Assembly: GCA_021797775.1 (NCBI GenBank)
Contig: JAJZZC010000009.1
Coordinates: 3,364-58,851 of the forward strand
DNA length: 55,488 nt
From: Bacillota bacterium
GTDB taxonomy: Bacteria > Bacillota > Sulfobacillia > RBS10-35 > JAJYVN01
Reading direction: 5' to 3'
Shown here: in pieces, positions 19,910 to 29,296 of the stretch
Layout of the letters: each line of letters opens with the position of its first letter
Numbering within the stretch: position 1 is the stretch's first letter
Translations under genes and position numbers: made by a program
The notes under the pieces: generated by a model
Told to the model about the DNA's origin: nothing
The model's input: only the letters and a program-made list of their open reading frames with translations
The model's database searches: none

Positions 19910-21256
19910 TCATCCCGTCGCGGACGCCTTGAACACCCGGGACACCGCTTCCTGAAGGGTACGCACCCGCATGACCTCCATCGCCCCGGACTCCCCGGCG
20001 GCGCTGGCGGGCACCAGGGCGCGCCGGAAGCCCAGACGGCCTGCCTCCGCCAACCGCTCCGCTAGGCGGGGCACCCCGCGCACCTCGCCGCCAAGCCCGA
20101 TCTCACCCATGGCGACGGCATCCGGGGGCACCGGTTGATCCAGGTAGGCCGAGGCAAGGGCCAACGCGCACGCAAGGTCGGCGGCTGGCTCCTCCAGGCG
20201 GATGCCGGCGGCGACCTTGACATAGGCGTCCATCTGCCCGCAACGCAACCCGCAGCGTTTCTCCAGCACCGCCAGGAGCAACGCCAGTCGAGCGGCGTCC
20301 AGGCCGGCGGCGGTACGGCGTGGCGTAGCGAAGGCGGGTGTCGCCAGCAGGGCCTGAACCTCGCAGAGCAGCGGGCGCGCACCTTCGACGGTCACGCCCA
20401 CCACCGTCCCTGGAACCCCCTGGGCGCGCTCAGCCAAGAAGAGGGTGGAGGGGTTGGGCACCTGGTCCAGGCCCGACTCCCCCATCTGGAAGACACCGAG
20501 CTCCTGGGTCGAGCCGAAGCGATTCTTGAGGGCGCGCAGCAGGCGGTAAGGAGAGAATCGCTCCCCTTCGAACAGCAGGACGACGTCGACCATGTGCTCC
20601 AAGAGACGCGGGCCCGCCAGCATCCCGGCCTTGGTGACGTGCCCCACCAGCAAGGTAGGCAGGTTACGGGTCTTGGCCAACGCGAGCAGGCGTGCGGCTA
20701 CCTCGCGCACCTGAACGGGGCTGCCCGGGGCCAGGGCGCAGCCCGGCGCGCGTGCCGTCTGCACCGAGTCGACGACCAGCAGCGCGGGACGGTGACGTGC
20801 GCACAGCGCCTCGACGGCGCCGGTATCGGTCTCCGCCGCGACCAGTAGGCCTGGCGATAGCGCGCCCAGCCGCGCCGCCCGCGCCCGCAACTGGGGGGCC
20901 GACTCCTCGCCACTGGCGTAGAGCACCGGATGCACGCGTGCCAGGTGCGCGGCAACTTGCAACAGCAGCGTCGACTTGCCGACCCCGGGATCGCCGCCCA
21001 GGAGGATCAAGGTTCCGGGGACGATGCCGCCCCCCAGCACGCGGTCGAACTCCTGGATGCCGGCTTCCAGACGCTCGCCGTCTGCGGACGGCACCTGGGC
21101 GACCGGGACGGCCTCCGCCACCCTGTCCATGGGCGTGGGGGAGGCGTCCGCCGCGGAGAGGGTGTTCCACTCGCCGCACCCGGGACAACGCCCCATCCAG
21201 CGGGCACTCTCATACCCGCAGGCCTGGCACGCGAACACAACGTGGGCGCGCGCCAC
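19910..21256 (-). CDS. radA: DNA repair protein RadA
   Basis: A 448-residue RecA-like helicase that extends D-loops during recombination. The N-terminal zinc finger has Cys at 10, 13, 24 and 27 (FACQACGYESARWMGRCPGC). Walker A is GGDPGVGKS (about 87-95), the ATPase motifs include LLVVDSVQT, and the RadA-specific KNRFGSTQELG motif is present. The C terminus is a Lon-like domain (DAYVKVAAGIRLEEPAADLA, AMGEIGLGGEVRGV). The ATG or GTG at 21256 begins MARAHVVFAC. It stands downstream of the clpC cluster as in many Firmicutes, but separated by moaD-moaE. Confidence 0.96.
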   Translation of the reverse strand: MARAHVVFACQACGYESARWMGRCPGCGEWNTLSAADASPTPMDRVAEAVPVAQVPSADGERLEAGIQEFDRVLGGGIVPGTLILLGGDPGVGKSTLLLQVAAHLARVHPVLYASGEESAPQLRARAARLGALSPGLLVAAETDTGAVEALCARHRPALLVVDSVQTARAPGCALAPGSPVQVREVAARLLALAKTRNLPTLLVGHVTKAGMLAGPRLLEHMVDVVLLFEGERFSPYRLLRALKNRFGSTQELGVFQMGESGLDQVPNPSTLFLAERAQGVPGTVVGVTVEGARPLLCEVQALLATPAFATPRRTAAGLDAARLALLLAVLEKRCGLRCGQMDAYVKVAAGIRLEEPAADLACALALASAYLDQPVPPDAVAMGEIGLGGEVRGVPRLAERLAEAGRLGFRRALVPASAAGESGAMEVMRVRTLQEAVSRVFKASATG

Positions 21257-21797
21257 GTCCTCACCCCCTGCCGGCTACGACGTTTCGCCGCCTGGCCGTT
21301 TACCCCTCCGCCAGCTGGCATAATCAGGATTACGCCGAAGCCTTTCCCAGGCACAGGAGACCCGTGCCGGTCGGTGGCCGTGGGTGTGGGCCCCCCGGGC
21401 CCGAGCCCGGCGAAGCGGGCCACAGCCCGCTCGCCCGCGCGGCCGGTGTGCCGCTGGTCGCCAAGCCGGGGGGACAGGTCTGTTCCAAGGCGGAAACGGT
21501 CAGGCCGGTCTTGGGCGCGCAAGCTTGGCGCCGCCGTCACCACGGGGAGCCGGGCACCCCGGCCAACCCCGCAAGCGGATCCACGGCTGACCCTCTGCGC
21601 GCACCGCTGCCACCGCGGTCGACCCCCTGGTGAGGGATGGGGACAACGGACCCGCCTGAAGCGCGAGGCGGGAACGGTCGGGATGCCGCCGGGGCCCGGT
21701 CGCCCCGCTGGGCCATGACCGCCAACCGCTGCGCCGTGCCGACATCTATTCCCAGGACGGTGCGGGCGACGGGCGGGAGGGGGAATGGACCTACTCA
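21257..21797. other. gene-less stretch between moaD-moaE and radA
   Basis: About 540 bases with no coding frame I can support on either strand and no recognised repeat. It would contain the radA promoter, but no clear -35/-10 pair was found. Confidence 0.4.
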
Positions 21798-21823
21798 CGG
21801 GACGCCCCCCAGGAGGCGTCCCG
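21798..21823 (-). terminator. hairpin directly after moaD-moaE
   Basis: A 9-bp perfect stem CGGGACGCC/GGCGTCCCG (21798-21806 with 21815-21823) begins at the base after the stop codon. No T tract follows, so it may be an RNA-stabilising hairpin or a weak terminator. Confidence 0.4.
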
Positions 21824-22474
21824 CTACGGGTGCTCTACCCAGAACTCCCTGCCCTCCGGCGAGCGCTCCTTCTTCCATACGGGAAGCTCCGTTTTGATGC
21901 GCTCGATGCAAAAACGGGCCGCGGCAAAGGCGTCGCCGCGATGGGACGCGGCGGCGGCCACGCCGACGGCCGCCTGCCCGGGCGGGACTGCGCCCGTCCG
22001 GTGCGCCATGGCGAGGCGCACGCCGGGCCACATGCGCCGCGCCGCCGCCGCGATCCGCGCGAGGACCTCGTCCGCCATGTCCCCGTATGCCTCATACTCC
22101 AGCCGCTCCGTGCGCCAGTCCCCGGTTCGGCCGCGAACCGTACCGAGAAAGAGCACGTTCCCACCGCAATCGGGGTCCGCCACCGCAGCCAGGAGGCCGT
22201 CCGCGGAGATGGGCTCGGGCCCGACCACCAGGTGATCGGCGCCCCCGCTCACCGGGGGCAGGACCGCCACCTCGGACCCGGCGTGTAGGACGTGGGCCGG
22301 GCCGACCGTAGCCCGGTCGACGGCAACGCGGCACCGGCGCAGCAGCCCGCCACCCCGCTCGGCCAGCGCCTCCAGGCACTGTCCTGCCGTGGCGCCTTCG
22401 GGCAACTCCACCTCGACCAGCCGCGCGCCGAGGGCCTCCGCCGCACCCGCGAAGACGCGCACCGCGAGCCGCAC
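21824..22474 (-). CDS. MoaD-MoaE fusion, molybdopterin synthase
   Basis: A 216-residue fusion. Residues 1-78 are the ubiquitin-like sulfur carrier MoaD, ending in the hallmark LPPVSGG. Residues about 80-216 are MoaE, with FLGTVRG, LEYEAYGDMA, the AHRTGAVPPGQAAVGVA stretch and the catalytic Lys region ERIKTELPVWKKE. Together they insert the dithiolene sulfurs into precursor Z to form molybdopterin. The di-Gly that must carry the thiocarboxylate is internal here, so the chain probably has to be cut after it, as reported for mycobacterial MoaX. The start is GTG 22474, after GGGGGAG; the frame is open to 22564. No other molybdenum cofactor gene lies in the window. Confidence 0.9.
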   Translation of the reverse strand: MRLAVRVFAGAAEALGARLVEVELPEGATAGQCLEALAERGGGLLRRCRVAVDRATVGPAHVLHAGSEVAVLPPVSGGADHLVVGPEPISADGLLAAVADPDCGGNVLFLGTVRGRTGDWRTERLEYEAYGDMADEVLARIAAAARRMWPGVRLAMAHRTGAVPPGQAAVGVAAAASHRGDAFAAARFCIERIKTELPVWKKERSPEGREFWVEHP

Positions 22475-22576
22475 GCCGCCCGTCTCCCCCCTGCCGCCAG
22501 ACCCATAAAGCGCGGTGAAGGATGGGGCGGACGCCGCAGCGGACGTCCCGCCCTTCACCACCACGATCCAATCGGC

Positions 22577-25126
22577 CTACGCCTCCCCCGCGGGGGTGGC
22601 CGCCCCCGTCTCACCCGCGTGCGCGGCCGCCCCTACCGGGGGCTCCGGCTGGCGGAAGACGATGCGCGCCGCGCGCCGCTCGGTGGGGGCCTCACCGGCG
22701 GGCTCCGCCGCCGGCTCGACATCGATCACCACCGTGGAACCCTCCGGGAATCGGCCGTGGAGCATCTCCTCCGACAGCGGATCCTCGATCAGGCGCGTGA
22801 TTGCGCGCCGCAGGGGCCGGGCCCCGAATTCCACGTCCGTGCCTTGGTCGACGATGAGTTCCTTAGCCCCAGACGTGATCTCGAACTGCAAACCGTGTTC
22901 GGCCATGCGGCGCCGCAGCCTCTCCAACATCAGGTCGACGATGTGCATCAGGTGGTCGCGTCCCAGCGGCCGGAAGACGACCACTTCGTCGATGCGGTTG
23001 AGGAACTCCGGACGGAAGGTTCGGCGAACCTCTTCCATGATCTTGTCTTTGAGGGCCGCGTAGTTGGCCTCGTCCTCCCGATTCGCGGGGCGGAAGCCTA
23101 ACGCGCCTTGCCGCTTGAGATACTGGGCACCAATATTGCCAGTCATAATGATCACGGTGTTGCGGAAATCCACCGTACGCCCCTTGGCCTCGGTCAGGCG
23201 GCCTTCCTCGAGCACCTGCAGCAGCAGGTTGAAGACCTCTGGGTGCGCCTTCTCGATCTCCTCCAGCACGATGACGGAGTAAGGCCGCCGACGAACCGCC
23301 TCCGTCAGCTGTCCCCCCTCGTCGTAACCGATGTAGCCGGGGGGCGCGCCCACCAGGCGCGACACCGTATGGCGTTCCGTGTACTCGGACATGTCCACCG
23401 TCACTGTGGCGTCCTCGTCGCCGAAGAGGGCGTCCGCCAGGGCCTTGGCCAACTCGGACTTGCCGACGCCTGTCGGGCCCAAGAAGATGAAGCTGCCGAT
23501 CGGCCGGCGCGGATCCTTCAGGCCGGCGCGGGCGCGGCGAATGGCGCGCGCCACGGCCGTCACGGCCTCTTCTTGATCGAAGTAGCGGCCGTGAATGGCG
23601 TCCTCCAAGCTGAGCAGGCGCTCCGCATCGCCCTGCGCCAACTTGCGCACGGGGACCCCCGTCCAGTCGGCGACAATCTGGGCGACCTCCTCGGCGGTGA
23701 TCGTCAGCCGCTGATTGACCTGGTTGTTGCGCCATTCCTCCTTGCGCTTCTCCAGCTCCGCCTGGATCTTCTGCTCGCGGTCGCGTAGGTTGGCGGCCCG
23801 CTCGTACTGCTGGGCGGCCACCGCCTCCTCCTTCTCCTTACGCGCCTGCTCCAGTGTCTCCTCGATTTCGCGCAACTCGGGGGGCGCGACGAACGCCTGC
23901 AGCCGCGCCTTGCTCGCGGCCTCGTCGATGACGTCGATCGCCTTGTCCGGTAGGTAACGATCGCTCACGTAGCGGTCGCTAAGGCGCGCGGCCGCCGTAA
24001 TCGCCTCGTCGGTGATCACGACGCGGTGGTGGGCCTCGTACCGGTCGCGCAGCCCCTTGAGGATGGCGACGGTATCATCGACCGACGGCTCATTGACCAT
24101 GATGGGCTGGAAGCGGCGCTCCAGGGCCGCGTCCTTCTCCACATGCTTGCGGTACTCGTCCAGCGTCGTGGCGCCGATGGTCTGCAACTCGCCGCGCGCC
24201 AGGGCCGGCTTAAGGATGTTCGCCGCGTCGATCGCGCCCTCGGCCGCACCCGCGCCGATGATGGTATGCATCTCATCGATGAACAAAACGACATTGCCGG
24301 CGCGGCGGATCTCTTCCATGACCTTCTTCAGTCGATCCTCGAACTCGCCGCGGTACTTGCTCCCCGCCACCATCGCGCCGAGGTCCAGGGCCACAACGCG
24401 CCGATCCTTGAGGATTTCGGGCACACTGCCGTCGGAGATGCGCTGGGCCAGCCCCTCGACAATGGCCGTCTTGCCGACCCCGGGCTCACCGATGAGGACC
24501 GGGTTGTTCTTGGTGCGCCGGCTCAGGATCTGGATAACGCGCTGGATCTCCTTCTCGCGACCGATGACCGGGTCCAGCTTCCCCTCTTCGGCCTGGCTGG
24601 TCAGGTCCCGGCCGAAGTTGTCCAGCACCGGTGTATTGGACTTGCTGCGCCGCGAACTGGCGCGTGGCGGCTGGGCCTGCTGCATCGGCGAACCAAGGAG
24701 CTTGGTCACCTCGCGGCGCACGCGCTCCAAGTCCGCGCCCATATTCTCCAGCAGGCGTGCGGCCGCGCACTCCCCTTCGCGGATCAGGCCGAGCAGCAGA
24801 TGCTCGGTGCCCACGTACGAGTGGCCGAGATTGCGCGCCTCGTCGATGGCGAGCTCCATGATGACCTTCTTACCGCGCGGCGTGAACTGCACCTCTCCTG
24901 AGGGCGGCGCGGTACCCCGCCCCAGGGTCTTTTCAATCTCGGCCCGCACCTGGTCGAGGTCGATGCCCAGGTTCTGCAGGGCCTTGGCCGCGATGCCCGC
25001 GCCCTCGCGAATCAGCCCGAGCAACAGGTGCTCCGTACCCACATAGTTATAGTTGAGCCGGCGAGCCTCGTCCTGCGCGAGAATGATGACCCGCTGCGCC
25101 CGCTCAGAGTAACGTCCGAACATCAC
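22577..25126 (-). CDS. clpC: ATP-dependent Clp protease ATPase subunit ClpC
   Basis: An 849-residue Hsp100 unfoldase that feeds substrates to ClpP. Two Clp N repeats come first ([34 protein letters not shown] twice). D1 follows with GEPGVGKTA and [11 protein letters not shown], then a UVR-type coiled middle domain (about 410-470), then D2 with [10 protein letters not shown]. In D2 the Walker B reads [10 protein letters not shown] where the family has LLDEIEKAH, an Asp-to-Glu change. The C terminus has a 45-residue Pro/Ala/Glu-rich tail. It is the last gene of the ctsR-mcsA-mcsB-clpC operon; McsB marks proteins by arginine phosphorylation for ClpC. Confidence 0.97.
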   Translation of the reverse strand: MMFGRYSERAQRVIILAQDEARRLNYNYVGTEHLLLGLIREGAGIAAKALQNLGIDLDQVRAEIEKTLGRGTAPPSGEVQFTPRGKKVIMELAIDEARNLGHSYVGTEHLLLGLIREGECAAARLLENMGADLERVRREVTKLLGSPMQQAQPPRASSRRSKSNTPVLDNFGRDLTSQAEEGKLDPVIGREKEIQRVIQILSRRTKNNPVLIGEPGVGKTAIVEGLAQRISDGSVPEILKDRRVVALDLGAMVAGSKYRGEFEDRLKKVMEEIRRAGNVVLFIDEMHTIIGAGAAEGAIDAANILKPALARGELQTIGATTLDEYRKHVEKDAALERRFQPIMVNEPSVDDTVAILKGLRDRYEAHHRVVITDEAITAAARLSDRYVSDRYLPDKAIDVIDEAASKARLQAFVAPPELREIEETLEQARKEKEEAVAAQQYERAANLRDREQKIQAELEKRKEEWRNNQVNQRLTITAEEVAQIVADWTGVPVRKLAQGDAERLLSLEDAIHGRYFDQEEAVTAVARAIRRARAGLKDPRRPIGSFIFLGPTGVGKSELAKALADALFGDEDATVTVDMSEYTERHTVSRLVGAPPGYIGYDEGGQLTEAVRRRPYSVIVLEEIEKAHPEVFNLLLQVLEEGRLTEAKGRTVDFRNTVIIMTGNIGAQYLKRQGALGFRPANREDEANYAALKDKIMEEVRRTFRPEFLNRIDEVVVFRPLGRDHLMHIVDLMLERLRRRMAEHGLQFEITSGAKELIVDQGTDVEFGARPLRRAITRLIEDPLSEEMLHGRFPEGSTVVIDVEPAAEPAGEAPTERRAARIVFRQPEPPVGAAAHAGETGAATPAGEA

Positions 25127-25318
25127 GGTGGCCCCCTTGGGCGGACGACACCCTCGGCGGCGTCCGCGAAGGCTTCGCGTCGCAACTGAACACCCGTGCG
25201 CACTCGCCGGACGGGGCCGCCCGTGGGCACGGCGCCGCCCCGTCCTCGATCTGCCGCGCGCCCTGGCTCTGCATCCTGCACATTCCTTTGCAGCGCCCGC
25301 ATCCCTGCCCGGTTCCGC

Positions 25319-26467
25319 CTACGCGGAACGCGAGCCCGCCGCATCGCCCTCCCCATCAGCGCGCGCGCCGGCCCCCCCGCCGCCCTGTTCGGCCTCCTCT
25401 CCGCCCAGCACAGCCTGCAACTGCTGGCGCAGGACGGTGGCCCGGACCACATCGCGCTGCGCGGGCGCGGCTGCGCCCTGCCGCCTCTGCAGGAACCCGG
25501 GCTGGCTCAGCACCAGCAGCTGCGTCCAGCGGTGGGCCGGCAGGGGCGGCAGCACGTGCAGCAGCGAGCCGAAGCGCACCTCCGAAAGCAGCCGCAAGGC
25601 CTCGGCGGACGAGAGGACCCGAGCATTGGCCAGGATGCCGTACGCGCGGCAGACACGGTCCTCCAAGGCCACGCGCGCCTCGTTCCAGAGGGCCTCCCGC
25701 GCGCTCCGCTCCCGGTTGACAATCTCCCGTGCGGCGGCGGCGAGGTGCGCCACGAGGTCCTCTTCGGACTGGCCAAGGCTAGTCTGATTGCTGATCTGGA
25801 ACAGGTCCCCGGCAGCCGCGCTGCCCTCTCCGTACAGCCCACGCGCGACCAGCCCCACCTTGCCCAGACCGGCGAGCAACCCGGCGATGCGCCCCGACCA
25901 GCACAGGGCAGGAAGGTGGAGCATCACGGACACGCGCATCGCCGTACCGAGGTTGGTGGGACAGGTTGAGAGATACCCCAACCGGTCGGAGAACGCCCAC
26001 GTCAGGTCGGCCTCTAGCGCGTCGTCTAACTGGCTGGCCAGCCCCCAGGCCGCCTCGGGTTGCAACCCCGGGAAGAGGGCCTGCAGCCGCAGGTGGTCCT
26101 CCTCCAGAACCATGGCGCTCAACTGTTCGTCGGAGCGAAGCAGCAACGCGCCACGCCCGTCCCGCGCCAGTTGAGGGCTGCAGAGATGCTTCTCCACCAG
26201 GACCTCCCGGTCCAACGGCGCCACATCCGCCAGCGCGTCGAAGGAGAAGCTTCCCAGCGCGGCCGGCAGATGTGCCCCGGTCTGGCGCACACGCGCCAGC
26301 AGGGCCTGCGCCTCAGCGTCGCCCATGCGCGGCGGAAAGGGCACATCCGCCAGATTGCGCGCCAGGCGGGCACGGCTGGAGATCGCCACGTCGTCGGCCG
26401 GCCCCTCCACCCGCTGCCACGGACCGACCGGTCGACTCAGGACCTGTTCCATCGTCTGCGTGGCCAC
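25319..26467 (-). CDS. mcsB: protein arginine kinase McsB
   Basis: A 382-residue ATP:guanido phosphotransferase that phosphorylates arginines, tagging proteins for ClpCP and inactivating CtsR. Family motifs are ISSRARLARNLADVPFP near the start, the STCPTNLGTAMRVSVMLHLP active-site segment, and RGLYGEGSAAAGDLFQISNQ followed by TSLGQSEEDL. The last 40 residues are a Gly/Ala/Glu-rich tail. The start is uncertain: GTG 26467 follows a GGAGGGGG, whereas GTG 26506 would overlap the mcsA stop (GTGA) and ATG 26452 lacks a ribosome site. A 190-base gap separates it from clpC. Confidence 0.94.
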   Translation of the reverse strand: MATQTMEQVLSRPVGPWQRVEGPADDVAISSRARLARNLADVPFPPRMGDAEAQALLARVRQTGAHLPAALGSFSFDALADVAPLDREVLVEKHLCSPQLARDGRGALLLRSDEQLSAMVLEEDHLRLQALFPGLQPEAAWGLASQLDDALEADLTWAFSDRLGYLSTCPTNLGTAMRVSVMLHLPALCWSGRIAGLLAGLGKVGLVARGLYGEGSAAAGDLFQISNQTSLGQSEEDLVAHLAAAAREIVNRERSAREALWNEARVALEDRVCRAYGILANARVLSSAEALRLLSEVRFGSLLHVLPPLPAHRWTQLLVLSQPGFLQRRQGAAAPAQRDVVRATVLRQQLQAVLGGEEAEQGGGGAGARADGEGDAAGSRSA

Positions 26468-26502
26468 CGGCCCATACTCCCCCTCCTGCGACACCGCCCA
26501 CC

Positions 26503-27066
26503 TCACGAGCCACCCCGCGCTGCGGCGGCAGGCCCCACGACCCCGCTGTCGGCGCCCCCCTGCAGAGCACGGATGCGGTCACGCAACTCGGCAGCCCGTT
26601 CGAAGGCCTCCGCGGCGACGGCCTGCTCCAGCTCGCGCCGCAACTCGTCCACCGCGCGGCGCCTGCGGAAGGATGCGGCCGCCCGCAGCGGCAGCTTCCC
26701 TTCGTGCCGGCTTTTGCCGTGGACGCGCCGGATCAGCGCCTCCAATTGGTCGCCGAAGGCGTCGTAACACGCCTGGCAGCCGACCAACCCGGTGCGGGCG
26801 AACTCGGCATAGCTGGTGCCGCAACGGGGGCAGCGGGCGCCCACGGCCGCCGCGGCACCAGCGCCCCCCGCCTCGCCACCCCCCGCCAGGAGGCCCGCCA
26901 GCAACTGGTGGATGTTGAGGTGTGGCTCGGCCATGGCCGCTGCCAGCTCCCCCTGCTCGGCGGCCGCGCAGCGCTCGCAGAGGTCGAACTCGCGAACCGT
27001 CTCGCCGTTGACGACGCGCTTGACGTGGTAGCGGGCGGGACGCTCGCGGCACCGATCACAGTTCAT
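26503..27066 (-). CDS. mcsA: McsA, zinc-finger activator of McsB
   Basis: A 187-residue protein with paired zinc fingers: MNCDRCRERPARYH with FDLCERCAA, then ARCPRCGTSYAEF with LVGCQACYDAF. A C-terminal UVR motif is present (VDELRRELEQAVAAEAFERA). It binds McsB and stimulates its arginine kinase activity. The start is ATG 27066 with GGGGAGGG 7 bases upstream. It overlaps the end of ctsR by 11 bases. Confidence 0.95.
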   Translation of the reverse strand: MNCDRCRERPARYHVKRVVNGETVREFDLCERCAAAEQGELAAAMAEPHLNIHQLLAGLLAGGGEAGGAGAAAAVGARCPRCGTSYAEFARTGLVGCQACYDAFGDQLEALIRRVHGKSRHEGKLPLRAAASFRRRRAVDELRRELEQAVAAEAFERAAELRDRIRALQGGADSGVVGPAAAARGGS

Positions 27067-27568
27067 CGCTGTTCCCTCCCCAAACGGACCGCACCTCGCC
27101 CGGCGCGTCCGCACGCGCCGTCTCTTCCGCGAGGCTGAGCAGGGCAGCGATGGCCGCGCGCAACACATCGGCGCGCACGCGATCCCGCAGGGGTAGGGGG
27201 AGCGCCAGGCTCTCCCGCGCCACCACGGCCCGCAGCATGGCCGCCTCGCGTGCCGTTAGCAGGCCTTCGCCAAAGAGACGGTCGAGGTGGTGTTCCGCGC
27301 CCGCCTGATCGATGGCGCCTGGGACGGCGCGCACGGCGTCCCCGGCCGCTACGGGCATACGCGCCACCCGGATGTACCCGCCGCCCCCCCGCCGGCTGCG
27401 TACCACGAAGCCCCGCGCGGGCGTAAAGCGCGTCACCAGCACGTAGTTGATCTGCGAAGGTGCGCAACCGAAGCGGGAGGCCAACTCCGCGCGCTGCACC
27501 TCGACCTCCGCAGAGTCGCCAAGCATCGCCAACAGGTGGGTTTCGATCAGGTCGGACAGGGACGCCAC
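27056..27568 (-). CDS. ctsR: transcriptional repressor CtsR
   Basis: A 170-residue repressor of class III heat-shock genes. The N-terminal winged helix includes SLSDLIETHLLAML, RAELASRFGCAPSQINYVL and TRFTPARGFVVRSRRGGGGY, where the glycine-rich wing acts as heat sensor. A C-terminal dimer and McsB-interaction domain follows. The start is GTG 27568, preceded by GGGGGA. The upstream promoter carries a heptad repeat resembling the CtsR operator, consistent with autoregulation of the whole ctsR-mcsA-mcsB-clpC operon. Confidence 0.94.
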   Translation of the reverse strand: MASLSDLIETHLLAMLGDSAEVEVQRAELASRFGCAPSQINYVLVTRFTPARGFVVRSRRGGGGYIRVARMPVAAGDAVRAVPGAIDQAGAEHHLDRLFGEGLLTAREAAMLRAVVARESLALPLPLRDRVRADVLRAAIAALLSLAEETARADAPGEVRSVWGGNSDEL

Positions 27569-27622
27569 GCACCGATCCCCCCACGGGGCCCGTGCGGCGA
27601 AGGGACGTGCCGCGAGGCCCGT

Positions 27623-27678
27623 GCTGACATTTCCTGACGTTGTGTGAGCAGTATAGGCGCACCGCGCGCAACTGGCAA
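27623..27678 (-). promoter_or_regulatory. ctsR operon promoter with CtsR-like operator
   Basis: On the minus strand TTGCCA (27673-27678), a 17-base spacer and TATACT (27650-27655). At 27623-27639, about +4 to +20, CGTCAGG-AAA-TGTCAGC is a direct repeat of period 10 with GTCA in each half. The known CtsR box is two GGTCAAA-like heptads spaced by three bases, so spacing and core agree while the flanking bases are GC-shifted. Confidence 0.65.
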
Positions 27679-27753
27679 GGGCCGCCCGGCCCGGCAAAGC
27701 CTCCTCCAGCGGCGGAACGCGCTTCAACTGGGCCGCGTGGCAGGCCCACGCCC

Positions 27754-29085
27754 TCAGAGGCTGCCGATCAGCGCGTCCGGGGGGTGGTCGGGCTGGATCG
27801 CCCCGTGCGGGCGCCGCCGGGGGACGCCGGGACGGACCTTCGCGCCACCCCCGGGGGGCAGCCGGCGCCACTCCACCCCTCCAGCGGCGGGCCCCTCCGG
27901 TGCGGCCCGCCGCAGGGCCTCGGGGCCGACCTTCCGCAACCTCGTAATGGTCTCTTCGACATCCGCGGTGGAGGCTGTGAGAGAAAGCCGCAGGTATCCC
28001 TCGCCGCCCGCCCCAAAGCCCGTCCCGGGAGCCAGGGCCACACCGCAGCGCCCCAGGAGCCACGCCGCGTAGGTGGCCGCCGTCCGGCCGTCGGGGCAGG
28101 GGAACCAAAGGAAAGGCGTGGCGCGCGGGCGGGGGGCCGCGAAACCCAGTTCCCGCAGCGCCGCGGTCATGCGATCCCGCCGGACGCGGTACGTCTCGTT
28201 CATGGCCGTAAGGAACCCGCTGCGCGCCACGTCTTCCAGCGCCGCGGCCCCCGCCATCTGCACCGCGGCGAAGACCCCGCCGCCCACCTGTGTCTCTAGG
28301 TCGCGCAGCGCCGCCACGGCCTGACGGCAACCAACGGCCGCACCCAGGCGCCAGCCCGGAATGCAGAACGCCTTGGACCAGGTGATGAACTCCAAGGCAA
28401 CGTCCCGGGCGCCCTCCACCTGGAGGACGCTGGGCGCGCGGTACCCGTCGTAGCCCGATTCCCCATACGCGAGGTCGTGGCAGAGCAAGAGGTCATGGCG
28501 CCTGGCAAAGGCAACAGCCTCCGCGAAGAAGGAGGCCGTCGCCACCGCGCCGGTAGGGTTGTTAGGGTAGTTGAGAAACAGGATGCGGGCCCGCCGCGCC
28601 AGGTCCTCGGGCACGGCGGTGAGGCTCGGGAGGTACCCCCATTCGGGCCGCAGAGGCAGGGACACCACCTCGGCCCCGGCAAAATAGGCGCCCATGCGGT
28701 AGGCGGGGAAGCAGGGGTCGGGGACAAGGGCCACGTCTCCCGGATCGCACATCGCCAGCGAGACGTGGAACAACCCCTCTTTGCTACCGGCCAGCACCAG
28801 GACCTCACCGTCCGGGTCGAGCCGCACCCCGTGGCGGTCCTGATACCAGGCGACCACGGCGCGACGCAACTCGTCGAGGCCGCCGAACGGCGGGTAGTGG
28901 TGGGCCGAGGGCGCACTGGCGGCCGTGCAGAGGGCGCGCACCAACTCGGGAGGCGCCTCGTGGTCGGGATCCGCGCGCCCCAGGTCCAGCACCGTCCCGC
29001 CGCGCGCGCGGATCTCCGAGATCCGGGCATCCAGGTCGGCGAACACGTAGGGCGGGAGCTCGCTGACCCGCCGGCTGGCGAACAC
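27754..29085 (-). CDS. class I/II pyridoxal-phosphate aminotransferase
   Basis: A 443-residue enzyme. Motifs include VLDLGRADPDHEAPPELV, HHYPPFGGLDELRRAVVAWY, LFLNYPNNPTGA and the PLP lysine in ITWSKAFCIPGWRLG. It resembles LL-diaminopimelate or alanine/aspartate-type aminotransferases; the substrate cannot be decided. The last 60 residues are a Pro/Arg/Gly tail without family match. The start is GTG 29085 behind GGAGGGG; the frame runs open to 29265 but that part lacks family similarity. It is separated from ctsR by about 185 bases and from the giant permease by 211. Confidence 0.88.
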   Translation of the reverse strand: MFASRRVSELPPYVFADLDARISEIRARGGTVLDLGRADPDHEAPPELVRALCTAASAPSAHHYPPFGGLDELRRAVVAWYQDRHGVRLDPDGEVLVLAGSKEGLFHVSLAMCDPGDVALVPDPCFPAYRMGAYFAGAEVVSLPLRPEWGYLPSLTAVPEDLARRARILFLNYPNNPTGAVATASFFAEAVAFARRHDLLLCHDLAYGESGYDGYRAPSVLQVEGARDVALEFITWSKAFCIPGWRLGAAVGCRQAVAALRDLETQVGGGVFAAVQMAGAAALEDVARSGFLTAMNETYRVRRDRMTAALRELGFAAPRPRATPFLWFPCPDGRTAATYAAWLLGRCGVALAPGTGFGAGGEGYLRLSLTASTADVEETITRLRKVGPEALRRAAPEGPAAGGVEWRRLPPGGGAKVRPGVPRRRPHGAIQPDHPPDALIGSL

Positions 29086-29296
29086 GCCCGGTCGGCCCCC
29101 CTCCGCGCGATCCCGCGCAAGCCAAAGTATCGGGCCAGGCCGGCCATCGTATGCGGGCGCGGGGCGCCCCCCCCTGCCGCGGGGGCCGGGCGGTCCGGTA
29201 CCGGCCCAGTCGGGCCCGGCTGGGGGAACAGCCGATCCCCACGTCCCGCCCCTTGCGCTCCACACGAAGCCCCCGAGGGGGCGGGCGCCCGCCCCC

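Noticed and set aside
29086..29265. N-terminal extension of the aminotransferase
   Set aside because: Gly/Arg/Pro-rich without family similarity; GTG 29085 has a GGAGGGG ribosome site.
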